The notes below the pieces were generated by a model. That model did no database searches, was not told the DNA's origin, and was given only the letters and a program-made list of their open reading frames with translations. A stretch of DNA of 64,000 nucleotides, taken from NCBI GenBank assembly GCA_963790525.1, contig CAWBOV010000003.1, positions 558,001-622,000 on the forward strand, written 5' to 3'. Both the position numbers and the translations under genes were made by a program. Shown here piece by piece: positions 24,115-33,684 of this stretch (positions are counted from its first letter, which is position 1; every line of letters starts with the position of its first letter). The DNA comes from CAWBOV01 sp963790525. Its GTDB lineage: Bacteria > Actinomycetota > Actinomycetes > Mycobacteriales > Jatrophihabitantaceae.

Positions 24115-25383
24115 GTGCGAAGTCGTCGTCTCTGGGTGTCCGTAGCTACTGTCGTGGCCGGCTGCCTGCTGGCCACCGCGTGCACCTCGCGCAATTCCTC
24201 CGTCCAGGGCGCGGGCGGCGCGCCGGCGGCGAACACCACGGCGAACGCCCCCACGTCGAGTGCGCCGTCGAGTTCGGCACCGGTCCCCGCCGCGCTGATC
24301 AGCATCACGCCGAAGAGCGGATCCACGGCCATCAACCCGGCCAGCCCGATCAAGGTCGGCGTCACCGACGGCACGCTCAGCGAGGTCTCGCTCGTCAACG
24401 CCGCGGGTCGACACGTCAAGGGTGCGCTCTCGGCCGACAAGACGCTGTGGCAGGCCAGTGAGGTGCTCGGCTACGGCAAGACCTACAAGCTCACCACCAA
24501 GGCCGTCAACGCGGCCGGGGTCGCCACGACGAAGGTCGCCTCGTTCTCCACGCTCGAGCCCGACAACATGACGATGCCCTATTTCGAGACCACCGGCGGG
24601 AGCCTGCTCACCAACGGCGCCACCTACGGCGTCGGCCTGGTCGTCAACGTCCACTTCGACGAGGCGATCCCCGACAAGCGCGCGGCCGAGAAGGCGCTCG
24701 TGGTCACGACCACCCCTGCGGTCAAGGGCGCCTGGTACTGGCTCGACGACCAGAACGTGCACTGGCGCCCGCAGGCCTACTACAAGCCCGGCACGAAGGT
24801 CACCGTGGCGGCCAAGGTCTACGGGGTGAACGTCGGTAACGGGCTCTACGGCCAGTCCGACGCCTCGACGAGTTTCACGATCGGCGCCTCGCACATCTCC
24901 ATCGCCGACGACAACACCAAGATGGTGGTCGTCCGTGACAACGGCAAGGTCGTCCGGACGATGCCGACGTCGATGGGCAAGGGCGGTACCCAGACGATCG
25001 GCACCCACGTCATCTCCTACTGGACGCAGCGCGGGACCTACACGGTCCTCGACAAGCAGAACCCGGTGCTGATGGACTCCACCACCTACGGCCTGCCCTA
25101 CGCCAAGGGCGGCTACAAGGAGTACATCAACTGGGCGACCCGGATCAGCACCGACGGCGTCTACCTGCACGAGCTGACCGCCACGATCTGGGCCCAGGGC
25201 AACACCGACACCTCGCACGGCTGCCTGAACCTCAACCCCACCAATGCCAAGTGGTTCTACAACTTCTCCCAGATCGGTGACGTGGTCGTCGTCAAGCACA
25301 CCGGCGGCTCGCCGCTCGAGGTCTGGCAGAACGGCGACTGGAGCGTGCCGTGGAGCACGTGGGTCAAGGGCGGCGACATCTGA
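24115..25383 (+). CDS. L,D-transpeptidase lipoprotein (LdtMt2-like)
   Basis: 422 residues. A signal peptide with lipobox-like LATAC (Cys about 24) is followed by a Ser/Thr/Pro/Ala linker, two immunoglobulin-like domains (about 60-245, for example SITPKSGSTAINPASPIKVGV) and a YkuD domain ending in HELTATIWAQGNTDTSHGCLN, with the catalytic His, SHGC and Cys. A C-terminal tail rich in Trp follows. It forms 3-3 cross-links in peptidoglycan outside the membrane, as in mycobacterial LdtMt2. GTG 24115 has GGAGGAA at good spacing. The 237-bp upstream gap has no gene. Confidence 0.93.
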   Translation: MRSRRLWVSVATVVAGCLLATACTSRNSSVQGAGGAPAANTTANAPTSSAPSSSAPVPAALISITPKSGSTAINPASPIKVGVTDGTLSEVSLVNAAGRHVKGALSADKTLWQASEVLGYGKTYKLTTKAVNAAGVATTKVASFSTLEPDNMTMPYFETTGGSLLTNGATYGVGLVVNVHFDEAIPDKRAAEKALVVTTTPAVKGAWYWLDDQNVHWRPQAYYKPGTKVTVAAKVYGVNVGNGLYGQSDASTSFTIGASHISIADDNTKMVVVRDNGKVVRTMPTSMGKGGTQTIGTHVISYWTQRGTYTVLDKQNPVLMDSTTYGLPYAKGGYKEYINWATRISTDGVYLHELTATIWAQGNTDTSHGCLNLNPTNAKWFYNFSQIGDVVVVKHTGGSPLEVWQNGDWSVPWSTWVKGGDI

Positions 25384-25476
25384 GCGTCCTCGGCGGTGAT
25401 CGGGCTGTGGTCGGACGCATCGCGGTGACAGCGGGGCTTAATGCCGCCGAAACCGCCTCTGGTGCACACTGAGCAC

Positions 25477-26836
25477 GTGGATCGCCAGCAGGAGTACGTC
25501 CTCCGCACCCTCGAAGAACGCCAGATCCGGTTCGTCCGGCTCTGGTTCACCGACATCCTGGGTTACCTCAAATCGGTGGCCATCGCGCCGGCCGAACTCG
25601 AGGGAGCGTTCGCCGAGGGCATCGGTTTCGACGGTTCCGCGATCGAGGGGTTCGCCCGGGCGAGCGAGAGCGACATGCTCGCCCGCCCCGACGCCTCGAC
25701 ATTCCAGATCCTGCCCGACAGCGGCCATGGCGGCAGCGACTCGGCGCGGATCTTCTGCGACATCCTGATGCCCGACGGCTCGCCGTCCTGGGCCGACCCC
25801 CGGCACGTGCTGCGGCGCACCCTGTCCAAGGCCGCGGAGATGGGGTTCACGTTCTACACCCATCCCGAGATCGAGTTCTTCCTCCTGCGCGACCGCCCGG
25901 GCGACGGCACCGAGCCCAAGCCGATCGACAACGGCGGTTACTTCGACATGACCAGCCACGACACGGCCCACGACTTCCGGCGGGCGGCGATCACCGCCCT
26001 GGAACAGCTGGGGATCTCGGTGGAGTTCAGCCACCACGAGATCGCTCCCGGCCAGCAGGAGATCGACCTGCGTTACGCCGACGCCCTGTCGATGGCCGAC
26101 AACATCATGACCTTCCGGCACATCATCAAGGAGGTCGCGATCTCCCGCGGCGTCCACGCGACCTTCATGCCGAAGCCGTTCATGCACCAGCCCGGCAGCG
26201 GCATGCACACCCACGTCTCGCTGTTCGAGGGCGACCGCAACGCCTTCCACGACCCGACCGACGCGCTGAACCTCTCGAAGACGGCGCGCGCGTTCATCGC
26301 CGGGCTGCTGCGCCACGCCCGCGAGATCACCGCCGTCACCAATCAGTGGGTGAACTCCTACAAGCGCCTCTACGGGTACGCCTCGCGCGGGCGAGCTCGT
26401 GGAGGCGCCCACCTACGTCTGCTGGGGCCACGCCAACCGGTCGGCGCTGGTCCGGGTGCCCATGTACAAGCCGGGCAAGGCGAACTCGTCCCGGGTGGAG
26501 CTGCGCTCGATCGACCCGGCCTGCAACCCGTATCTGGCCTTCTCGGTGATGCTGGCGGCCGGGCTCAAGGGAATCGAGAACAACTACGAGCTGCCGCCGG
26601 GTGCCGAGGACGACGTGTGGGCGCTGTCGGACACCGAGCGCCGGGCGCTGGGCTATGTCGAGCTGCCGCACAACCTCGCCGACGCGCTGACGGCCATGGA
26701 GAGTTCCGAGCTCGTCGCCGAGACCCTGGGCGAAGGCGTGTTCGACTACTTCCTGCGCAACAAGCGGGCCGAGTGGGTCGACTACCGGGCCGAGGTCACC
26801 CCGTTCGAGCTCAGGCGGTACCTGCCTTCGCTGTAG
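25477..26836 (+). CDS. glnA2: glutamine synthetase, GlnA2 type (one frameshift)
   Basis: Type I glutamine synthetase related to mycobacterial GlnA2, next to glnE as in mycobacteria. Motifs are GFDGSAIEGFARASESDM, THPEIEFFLL, FMPKPFMHQPGSGMHTHVSL, NQWVNSYKRLYGYA, then after the shift PTYVCWGHANRSALVRVPMY and SRVELRSIDPACNPYLAF. One extra base near 26385, before GELVEAPTY, breaks the frame; the 1360-nt span is one over 453 codons. The tyrosine that GlnE adenylylates in GlnA1 is replaced by Trp (DDVWALSD), so this enzyme is probably not controlled by adenylylation. Confidence 0.9.
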
Positions 26837-26861
26837 TCGGCCCCGACTACTGTTCCGTTGT

Positions 26862-27749
26862 GTGAGCACGCGCCCCCTTCTCATCGTCCAGCACGAGGAC
26901 GACGACCCACCCGGCCCACTCGGCGACTGGCTCGTCGCGGCCGGCCTGGAGCTCGACGTCCGCCGCCCGTACGCCGGGGTGGCGCTGCCCGAGGACCTGA
27001 GCGGGCACTCCGGACTGCTGGTGCTCGGCGGTGCCATGGGCGCGCACGAGGACGCCGTCGCGCCCTGGCTCCCGCAGGTCCGGGCACTGCTGCGCCGCGC
27101 GGTCGCCGACGAGGTGCCGACGCTCGGCATCTGCCTCGGCGCGCAGCTGCTGGCGCTGGCGATGGGTGGCCGCGTGCGCCCCGGCGCCGACGGTCCCGAG
27201 TTGGGGGCCCAGCTCGTGGCCAAGCGCGGCATCGCCTCCACCGACCCGCTGGTCGGGCCGATGCCGATCACCCCGGACGTGCTGCAGTGGCACTACGACG
27301 TCATCACCGAACTGCCCGCCGGCGCGATCCAGCTGTTCAGCTCGCCCGTCTACGACATCCAGGCCTTCCGCATCGGCCGGCTGGCATGGGGATTCCAGTT
27401 CCACATCGAGACCACGCCCGAGCTGGTGCGGCAATGGGCAGAGCACGACGACCAGGTGCGGGACTTCGACCTGACCCGGCTGCTGGACCGCAGCGATGCC
27501 GCGCACGCCGACATCGCCGAGGCCTGGCAACCGGTCATCGAGCGCTTCGCCGGTGTCGTCGCCGATCCCGCCCCGGTCCGCGTCGCCCGCGGGCCGGTCA
27601 TCTCGACCGCGGAGCCGATCTCCGACCCGGCCGCCATCCGTGCCGCGCTGGCCCAGCAGATGCAGGCCGCGCGTGGCCCCGTCACGCTGCCGATGCCCTC
27701 CCGCAACGGCGCCGACCCCGCGGCGGAGCCGGGCAGCGACCGCCTGTGA
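26862..27749 (+). CDS. class I glutamine amidotransferase domain protein
   Basis: 295 residues of the GuaA-like GATase-1 fold. Nucleophile elbow TLGICLGAQLLALAMGG (Cys), and the His-Glu pair in WGFQFHIETTPELVRQW. A C-terminal 70-residue extension has no recognised domain. It would release ammonia from glutamine or hydrolyse a gamma-glutamyl compound. It lies 25 bp after glnA2, and its stop overlaps the glnE start (GTGA), so it is embedded in the glutamine operon. GTG 26862 is the likely start. Confidence 0.85.
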   Translation: MSTRPLLIVQHEDDDPPGPLGDWLVAAGLELDVRRPYAGVALPEDLSGHSGLLVLGGAMGAHEDAVAPWLPQVRALLRRAVADEVPTLGICLGAQLLALAMGGRVRPGADGPELGAQLVAKRGIASTDPLVGPMPITPDVLQWHYDVITELPAGAIQLFSSPVYDIQAFRIGRLAWGFQFHIETTPELVRQWAEHDDQVRDFDLTRLLDRSDAAHADIAEAWQPVIERFAGVVADPAPVRVARGPVISTAEPISDPAAIRAALAQQMQAARGPVTLPMPSRNGADPAAEPGSDRL

Positions 27750-30700
27750 GCGAGTCCGCCGCGGCGGGCGGCCTCGACCGGGTCGCGGCCCGGCTGGCGC
27801 GGCTCGGCTTCGCCGACGCCGCCGTCGCGGCGGAGCTGCTCGTCTCCGAACCCCTGCTCCTGTGGGACGCCGCCGCCAACGCGCCGATCGACGACGGTGC
27901 CGCGGCGATCACCTCCGCGCTGGGGCGCAGTGCCGACCCCGACCGGGCCGTCGCCGCCCTGGCGAGCGTCGCTACGGCACTCGGGCCGCGGGGGACGCTC
28001 CGGGAGGCGCTGGCGGCGAGTGCGCCACTGCGGGCGCGGCTGTTCGGCGTCCTCGGCTCGTCGATCGCGCTGGCCGAGCACCTGGCCATGCACCCGCAGG
28101 ACTGGGAGGTTCTCACCGGGCCGCCCGAGATAGACCCGTCGGTGGCGGCCGCGGCCCTGGCGAACTCGGTCGGCGCCGACGCAGAGGATCCGATCACCGG
28201 CAGCGCGGGCACCCCGGCCTCTGCGGCCGGGAGGGATGCCGTGGTCGCCCTGCGGCGGGCCTACCGGCGGGAACTGCTGGCCATCGCCGGTCGCGATCTC
28301 GCCGACGAGCTGTCCATGGAGGCCACGACCGCCGCCCTGGCCGACCTGGCCGGCGCCACCCTGCAGGCCGCGCTCGCCGTCGGTGCGGCGGAGATCTTCG
28401 AGCGGCTGCGGCTGAGCACGGACGGACCCTTCCGCCTGGCCGTCGTCGCGATGGGCAAGACCGGCGGCCGCGAGTTGAACTACGTCTCCGACGTCGATGT
28501 CGTGTTCGTCGCGGAGGCGGGGGAAGGCGCCGAGGAGCCGCGGGCGCTGGCGGCGGCGACCCAGCTGGCCTCGGCGATGATGCGGGTCTGCGGCGAGGCG
28601 ACCTGGGAGGTGGATGCCGCGCTGCGTCCGGAGGGCAAGAGCGGTGCCCTCGTCCGCACGCTCGGCAGCCATCTCGCCTACTACCAGCGGTGGGCCAGTA
28701 CCTGGGAGTTCCAGGCGCTGCTGAAGGCGCGCCCCATCGCCGGTGACCTCGCGCTCGGTCACGACTACGTCAGCGCCGTGGCCCCGCTGGTCTGGACAGC
28801 CGCCGAGCGCCCGAACTTCGTGACCGACGTGCAGGCGATGCGGCGCCGGGTCGTCGCGCACATCCCCGCCGAGATCGCCTCGCGGGAGATCAAGCTGGGG
28901 CGCGGGGGCCTGCGGGACGTCGAGTTCGCGGTCCAGCTGCTCCAGCTCGTCCACGGCAGGGGGGACGAGTCCCTGCGGGTCCCCGGCACCCTCGCCGCGC
29001 TGAGCGCGCTGCGCGACGGCGGGTACGTCGGCCGTGACGACGCGGTGAGCCTCAACGACGCCTACCGGTTCCTGCGCGCCACCGAACACCGGGTACAGCT
29101 GGTGCGCCTGCGCCGGACCCACCTCGTCCCCAAGGATCCCGCCGCGCTGTACACCCTGGCGCGCTCGCTCGGCTTCCGCGCCGACCAGCGCGGCGACTCC
29201 CGGGCGGTGTGGGAGTCCGAATGGGCGCTGCACGTGCGCGAGGTGCGTCGGCTGCACGAGAAACTCTTCTACCGGCCGCTGCTGGAGGCGGTGGCCCGGG
29301 TCCCGTCCGGCGAACTGCGGTTGACGCCGGAGGAGGCGCAGCGCCGCCTGGAGGCGCTCGGGTTCGCCGAACCGCGCCGGGCCCTGTTCCACATCGAGGC
29401 GCTGACGACCGGGTTGTCGCGGCGGGCGGCCATCCAGCGGGCGCTCCTGCCGGTCCTGCTCGCCGAGTTCGCCGACGCTCCCGACCCCGACGCGGGCCTC
29501 GGGCGCTACCGCCGGGTCTCCGACGCCGCCGGCAACTCGCCGTGGTACCTGCGCACGCTGCGCGACGAGGGCAAGGTCGCGGACCGGCTGGCGTTCATCC
29601 TCGGCACCAGCGGCTACCTCGCCGACCTGCTGGTCGCCGCGCCCGACGCGCTCCAGCTGCTCGGCGACGACGCCGCGCTGCGCCCGCGTCCGGTCGGTGA
29701 GGTCCGCGCGGCCATGGTGGAGACCGCGGCCAGGCAGGCGGACCGGGGAGCCGCGGTCCGCTCGGTGCGCGCCGTCCGCCGCACCGAGCTGGTCCGGATC
29801 GCCAGCGCCGACCTGCTCGGGCTGGCCGAACCGGACGCGGTCACCGCTGGCCTCAGCGCCACCATGGACGCCACGCTCGCCTCCGCGCTCGACATCGCGA
29901 CCGCGGCGGTGCTCGACGCCGGCGGCCTCAGCCGGGCGCCGGCCGATCTGGCTGTGATCGCGATGGGGCGCCTCGGCGGCTCCGAGCTGGGCTACGGCTC
30001 CGACGCGGACGTCCTGTTCGTCTACGAGCCCGCGACGCCCGATGCGCAGGATCCGGGCCGGTTCGCCCAGCAGGTGGCCGAGAAGCTGCGCACCCTGCTG
30101 GCCACGCCGGGCGGGGACCCCCCGGTGGAGGTCGACGCGAACCTGCGCCCCGAGGGACGGGACGGCCCGCTCGTGCGCTCGCTGGCCAGCTATGCCGCGT
30201 ACTACCGCAGGTGGTCCTCGATCTGGGAGGCGCAGGCCCTGCTGCGGGCGCGGTTCGCGGCCGGCGACGCGGAGATCGGCCGCAGCTTCATCGCCCTCGT
30301 CGACCCGCTGCGGTATCCGGCCGGCGGGCTGGACGCCGCGCAGGTTCTCGAGATCCGGCGCCTGAAGGGCCGCATCGACAGCGAGCGCCTACCCCGCGGG
30401 GCCGATCCGGCCACCCACACCAAGCTGGGACGCGGCGGTCTGGGCGACGTCGAGTGGACGGTCCAGCTGCTCCAGCTGCGCCACGGCTGCGACGTGCCGG
30501 CGCTGCGCACCCCGAGCACGCTGGGCGCGCTCGCCGCCCTGGAGGCCGAAGGTCTGCTCGACGCGGACTCCGCAGAGGCACTGCGGGCGGCGTGGCGGCT
30601 GGCTACCCGGACCCGCAACGCGATCATGCTGGTCACCGGGAAGGCGGGGGATCAGCTCCCGGCGGGCGGACCCGTGCTGGACGGCGTCGGCCGCGCGCTC

Positions 30701-30832
30701 GGCTACCCGGCGAACTTCGAGCACGGTCAGTTGACCGACGACTACCGCCGGGTGACCCGCCACGCGCGACGGGTGGTGGAGGACGTCTTCTACTCCGCCG
30801 ACGACGTGCTGGGCAGCTCCGCCGGCGAGTAG
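27746..30832 (+). CDS. glnE: bifunctional GlnA adenylyltransferase/adenylyl-removing enzyme
   Basis: 1028 residues. Controls glutamine synthetase by attaching or removing AMP from a tyrosine. The N-terminal nucleotidyltransferase carries VVAMGKTGGRELNYVSDVDV and the C-terminal one VIAMGRLGGSELGYGSDADV, the paired GxxxxxxSDxD sites. Each half is followed by the GlnE helical signatures (KLGRGGLRDVEFAVQLLQLV and KLGRGGLGDVEWTVQLLQLR). Start GTG 27746 overlaps the amidotransferase stop. The 3' end overlaps the opposite-strand PAP2 gene by 43 bp. Its target is probably the GlnA1 encoded at 32226-33650. Confidence 0.96.
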   Translation: MSESAAAGGLDRVAARLARLGFADAAVAAELLVSEPLLLWDAAANAPIDDGAAAITSALGRSADPDRAVAALASVATALGPRGTLREALAASAPLRARLFGVLGSSIALAEHLAMHPQDWEVLTGPPEIDPSVAAAALANSVGADAEDPITGSAGTPASAAGRDAVVALRRAYRRELLAIAGRDLADELSMEATTAALADLAGATLQAALAVGAAEIFERLRLSTDGPFRLAVVAMGKTGGRELNYVSDVDVVFVAEAGEGAEEPRALAAATQLASAMMRVCGEATWEVDAALRPEGKSGALVRTLGSHLAYYQRWASTWEFQALLKARPIAGDLALGHDYVSAVAPLVWTAAERPNFVTDVQAMRRRVVAHIPAEIASREIKLGRGGLRDVEFAVQLLQLVHGRGDESLRVPGTLAALSALRDGGYVGRDDAVSLNDAYRFLRATEHRVQLVRLRRTHLVPKDPAALYTLARSLGFRADQRGDSRAVWESEWALHVREVRRLHEKLFYRPLLEAVARVPSGELRLTPEEAQRRLEALGFAEPRRALFHIEALTTGLSRRAAIQRALLPVLLAEFADAPDPDAGLGRYRRVSDAAGNSPWYLRTLRDEGKVADRLAFILGTSGYLADLLVAAPDALQLLGDDAALRPRPVGEVRAAMVETAARQADRGAAVRSVRAVRRTELVRIASADLLGLAEPDAVTAGLSATMDATLASALDIATAAVLDAGGLSRAPADLAVIAMGRLGGSELGYGSDADVLFVYEPATPDAQDPGRFAQQVAEKLRTLLATPGGDPPVEVDANLRPEGRDGPLVRSLASYAAYYRRWSSIWEAQALLRARFAAGDAEIGRSFIALVDPLRYPAGGLDAAQVLEIRRLKGRIDSERLPRGADPATHTKLGRGGLGDVEWTVQLLQLRHGCDVPALRTPSTLGALAALEAEGLLDADSAEALRAAWRLATRTRNAIMLVTGKAGDQLPAGGPVLDGVGRALGYPANFEHGQLTDDYRRVTRHARRVVEDVFYSADDVLGSSAGE

Positions 30833-31611
30833 GCCCATCGGCCGAAGAGCAGGTACTGGACGGCGAGGCCGGCCAGCACGATGGCCACACCCCCCACGGC
30901 ATCGATGATGAAGTGGTTGGCCGTGCCGATGATCACGACGAAGGTGCACGCCGGGTACACGACCCCGAGCGCGCGTACCCACACCCGGCGCGCGCAGAAG
31001 AACAGCGACATCCCGGCCCAGAGCGCCCAGGCGATGTGCAGGCTCGGCATCGCGGCGTACTGGTTGGAGTGGTCGGCGATCTTCGGGTCCGCGAGCGATC
31101 CCCAGGTGTGGAACTTCAGGAGTGTGTCCACGTACCCGAACTGGGGGAGCAACCTGGGCGGGGCCAGCGGATAGAGGTAGAAGCCGGCGAGGGCGAACAT
31201 GGTCGTGGCGAAGACGACCGTCCGGGCTCCCCGGAACACCTGCTTGTGGTAGACGAACAGCCACACCATCACGCCGATCGTGACGATGAAGTGCAGCGTG
31301 GCGTAGTAGTAGTTCATGACCTGGGCGACCGCGTCGTGCGCGGCGACCCACCGGTTCAGGGACAGCTCGAAGTTCAGATGCAGGCTGTCCTGCAGGCGCT
31401 GCACCGACCGGCCGTGGCTGAGGGCGATGTCGTCCTGGCGGGGGATCGTGTTGCGGCCGAGATCGTAGAGCCAGTAGCCGAACGCGACCAGGGCCACCTC
31501 CTGCCACCACCGGGGCTGCCGGTAGGCCGCGATCCACTCGGGCAGGACGCCACGGAAACGACGTGGGGAAACAGCAAGCTTCTGCTTGCCCGTCGTTTGC
31601 GTCGCGGTCAC
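30790..31611 (-). CDS. PAP2 family membrane phosphatase (Aur1-like)
   Basis: 273 residues and about six TM helices. Phosphatase signature pieces are FYLYPLAPPRLL, SNQYAAMPSLHIAWALW (motif 2, SLH) and IGTANHFIIDAVGG (motif 3, H-x3-D), the order seen in the PAP2_3/inositol phosphorylceramide synthase-like branch. It probably acts on a lipid phosphate or inositol phosphate at the outer face of the membrane. ATG 31611 starts MTATQTTGKQKL. The last 43 nt are antisense to the end of glnE. Confidence 0.85.
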   Translation of the reverse strand: MTATQTTGKQKLAVSPRRFRGVLPEWIAAYRQPRWWQEVALVAFGYWLYDLGRNTIPRQDDIALSHGRSVQRLQDSLHLNFELSLNRWVAAHDAVAQVMNYYYATLHFIVTIGVMVWLFVYHKQVFRGARTVVFATTMFALAGFYLYPLAPPRLLPQFGYVDTLLKFHTWGSLADPKIADHSNQYAAMPSLHIAWALWAGMSLFFCARRVWVRALGVVYPACTFVVIIGTANHFIIDAVGGVAIVLAGLAVQYLLFGRWAYSPAELPSTSSAE

Positions 31612-31774
31612 GCATCCAGTTTGTCACCCCGACGCGCTGTGCAGGCGGCGTCGCAGCCAGGTGTGGCGTAGTAGTCGGATGTCGCGCCGCGGGCATAAAT
31701 CCGGGCCGAGATGGCAACCGGAAGGCGAGGGCGGGTCTGGAGCCGCGCCGCAACCGGGCCGGCCGCAGAAAGGT

Positions 31775-31809
31775 GGAGGCCCCGTCAAGTATGAGTTGAC
31801 GGGGCCTCC
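31775..31809. terminator. 14-bp perfect hairpin (terminator-like)
   Basis: GGAGGCCCCGTCAA / TTGACGGGGCCTCC with loop GTATGAG. Followed by no U-run on either strand. Its core resembles the hairpin at 32122-32160. Confidence 0.6.
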
Positions 31810-32121
31810 GTGTGATCTGCAGTGACCTGCCGATCTCCCGGTCGGCCCGTCTCGTCTTCCCGCCTGTCACTGCGAGTCCTTCGGGTTTCCCCTCCGGCGC
31901 GACGCTCGGTCTCCGTCCGTTCCCGCCTCCGTCTCCGGCGGCGTAGGGAGATTTCTACGCCCGTGCGAGGCGCTCTGCAAGACCTTTCCGCGAGGAGTTT
32001 TCGCGCTCCCGGCGTGTCGCGAAACAGGTGTGACCAGCGATGCAGAACAGCCCTCGAGCGACGAATTCTCAGAATTCACGTGTCGGTCACCGATCGGCGG
32101 GTTCAGGGGGGTTCTACTGGT

Positions 32122-32160
32122 GACAGAACCCCGCCAGGTATGAGCCGGCGGGGTTCTGTC
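32122..32160 (-). terminator. 14-bp hairpin downstream of glnA1
   Basis: GACAGAACCCCGCC / GGCGGGGTTCTGTC around an 11-nt loop containing GTATGAG, starting 65 nt after the glnA1 stop. Probably the glnA1 terminator. No U-tract is present. Confidence 0.65.
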
Positions 32161-32225
32161 ATGTCCGGACACGCCTCCGGCCCGTCCCGGATCGGGGACG
32201 GGCCGGAGGATGCCGCCGGTCGAAC

Positions 32226-33650
32226 TCAGATGTTGTAGTACAGGTCGAACTCGTACGGGTGCGGGCGCAGCCGGACCGGGTCGACCTCGTTGACGCGCTT
32301 GTAGTCGATCCACGTGGCGATGAGGTCCTCGGTGAAGACGCCGCCCTCGAGCAGGTAGTCGTGGTCGTTCTCCAGCTCGATGAGCACCTCCGCGAGGGAG
32401 CCCGGAACCTGCGGGATCGAGGCGGCCTCGTCCGGCGGGAGCTCGTAGAGGTCCTTGTCGATCGGCGCCGGCGGCTCGATCTTGTTCTTGATGCCGTCGA
32501 GCCCGGCCATCAACATGGCCGAGAAGGCCAGGTACGGGTTGGCCGACGGGTCCGGCACGCGGTACTCGATGCGCTTGGCCTTCGGGCTGGTGCCGGTGAT
32601 GGGCACCCGGATGCAGGCCGAGCGGTTACCGGCCGAGTAGACCAGGTTGACCGGAGCCTCGTAGCCGGGGACCAGCCGGTGGTAGGAGTTGACGGTGGGG
32701 TTGGTGAACGCCAGCGCCGACTTGGCGTGCTTGAGCAGCCCGCCGACGTAGTACCGCGCGATGTCGGACAACCCGGCGTAGCCGGTCTCGTCGTAGAACA
32801 GCGGCTCGCCGTCCTTCCACAACGACTGGTGGCAGTGCATGCCCGAGCCGTTGTCGCCGAAGAGCGGCTTCGGCATGAAGGTCGCGGTCTTGCCGTTGCG
32901 CCAGGCCACGTTCTTCACGATGTACTTGAACATCAGGATCTGGTCTGCGGCGTGGGTGAGCGTGTCGAACTGGTAGTTGATCTCGGCCTGGCCGCCGGTG
33001 CCGACCTCGTGGTGGGCCCGCTCGAGCTTGAGGCCGGCGGCCATCAGCTCGGTGCTGATCTCGTCACGGATGTCGGCCTGGTGGTCGTACGGGGGGACGG
33101 GGAAGTAGCCGCCCTTGACGTTGGTCTTGTAACCGAGGTTGCCACCCTCCTCCTCGCGGCCGGTGTTCCACGCGCCCTCCTCGGAGTCCACGAAGTACAT
33201 GCCGCCGTTCATTTTCGACTCGTAGCGCACCTCGTCGAAGATGTAGAACTCGGCCTCGGGACCGAAGTACACGGTGTCGGCGATGCCGGTCGACGTGAGG
33301 TAGGCCTCGGCCTTGTTCGCCACCTGGCGCGGGTCGCGGTCGTAGACCTCGCCGGTGCGCGGCTCGACGATCGAGTGGTTGATGTTGAGCGTCTTGGCCT
33401 TGCGGAAGGGGTCCAGGTAGGCGGTCGCGGGGTCCGGGATCAGCTTGAGGTCCGACTTGTGGATCGCGGCGAAGCCTCGGATGGACGAACCGTCGAACAT
33501 CTGGCCCTCGGTGAACGATTCCTCGTTGAAGTTCGACGCCGGCACGTTGAAGTGCTGCTGGACGCCGGGAAGGTCGGTGAACCGGATGTCGATGAACTCG
33601 ACGCCTTCGTTCTTGATGTAGGCAAGTACCTCTTCGGAGCTGGTGAACAT
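32226..33650 (-). CDS. glnA: glutamine synthetase type I, adenylylatable
   Basis: 474 residues. Assimilates ammonia into glutamine as a dodecamer. Motifs are GQMFDGSSIRGFAAIHKSDL, YFGPEAEFYIFDEV, KTATFMPKPLFGDNGSGMHCH, NPTVNSYHRLVPGYEAPVN and RIEYRVPDPSANPYLAFSAM. The adenylylation tyrosine is in PIDKDLYELPPDEA, the target of GlnE encoded nearby. ATG 33650 has GGAGGAC just upstream. A full GlnR box and -10 lie 35-90 bp upstream. Confidence 0.97.
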   Translation of the reverse strand: MFTSSEEVLAYIKNEGVEFIDIRFTDLPGVQQHFNVPASNFNEESFTEGQMFDGSSIRGFAAIHKSDLKLIPDPATAYLDPFRKAKTLNINHSIVEPRTGEVYDRDPRQVANKAEAYLTSTGIADTVYFGPEAEFYIFDEVRYESKMNGGMYFVDSEEGAWNTGREEEGGNLGYKTNVKGGYFPVPPYDHQADIRDEISTELMAAGLKLERAHHEVGTGGQAEINYQFDTLTHAADQILMFKYIVKNVAWRNGKTATFMPKPLFGDNGSGMHCHQSLWKDGEPLFYDETGYAGLSDIARYYVGGLLKHAKSALAFTNPTVNSYHRLVPGYEAPVNLVYSAGNRSACIRVPITGTSPKAKRIEYRVPDPSANPYLAFSAMLMAGLDGIKNKIEPPAPIDKDLYELPPDEAASIPQVPGSLAEVLIELENDHDYLLEGGVFTEDLIATWIDYKRVNEVDPVRLRPHPYEFDLYYNI

Positions 33651-33684
33651 CCGTCCTCCGTGTGTTCGGGATTGGCCAGTCGCC

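Larger units (their letters stand above)
31612..32225. other. 614-bp stretch without a convincing protein gene
   Basis: Open frames here have Arg/Ser-rich, frame-random composition and no ribosome binding sites. The stretch holds two long related hairpins (31775-31809 and 32122-32160), a 7-bp stem GGCGTAG / CTACGCC (31940-31961), and the perfect AT-rich palindrome GAATTCTcAGAATTC at 32063-32077. It could contain a structured RNA or a regulatory region between glnA1 and the PAP2 gene. Confidence 0.6.

Noticed and set aside
22051..25299. 1082-codon minus-strand frame over nadE and the L,D-transpeptidase gene
   Set aside because: Only its middle part is nadE. The upstream part is antisense to the transpeptidase gene and the last part is a shifted reading of nadE.
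31822..32238. 138-codon plus-strand frame in the gene-free stretch
   Set aside because: Arg/Ser-rich, no start signal, no conserved motifs, and it runs into the antisense of glnA1.
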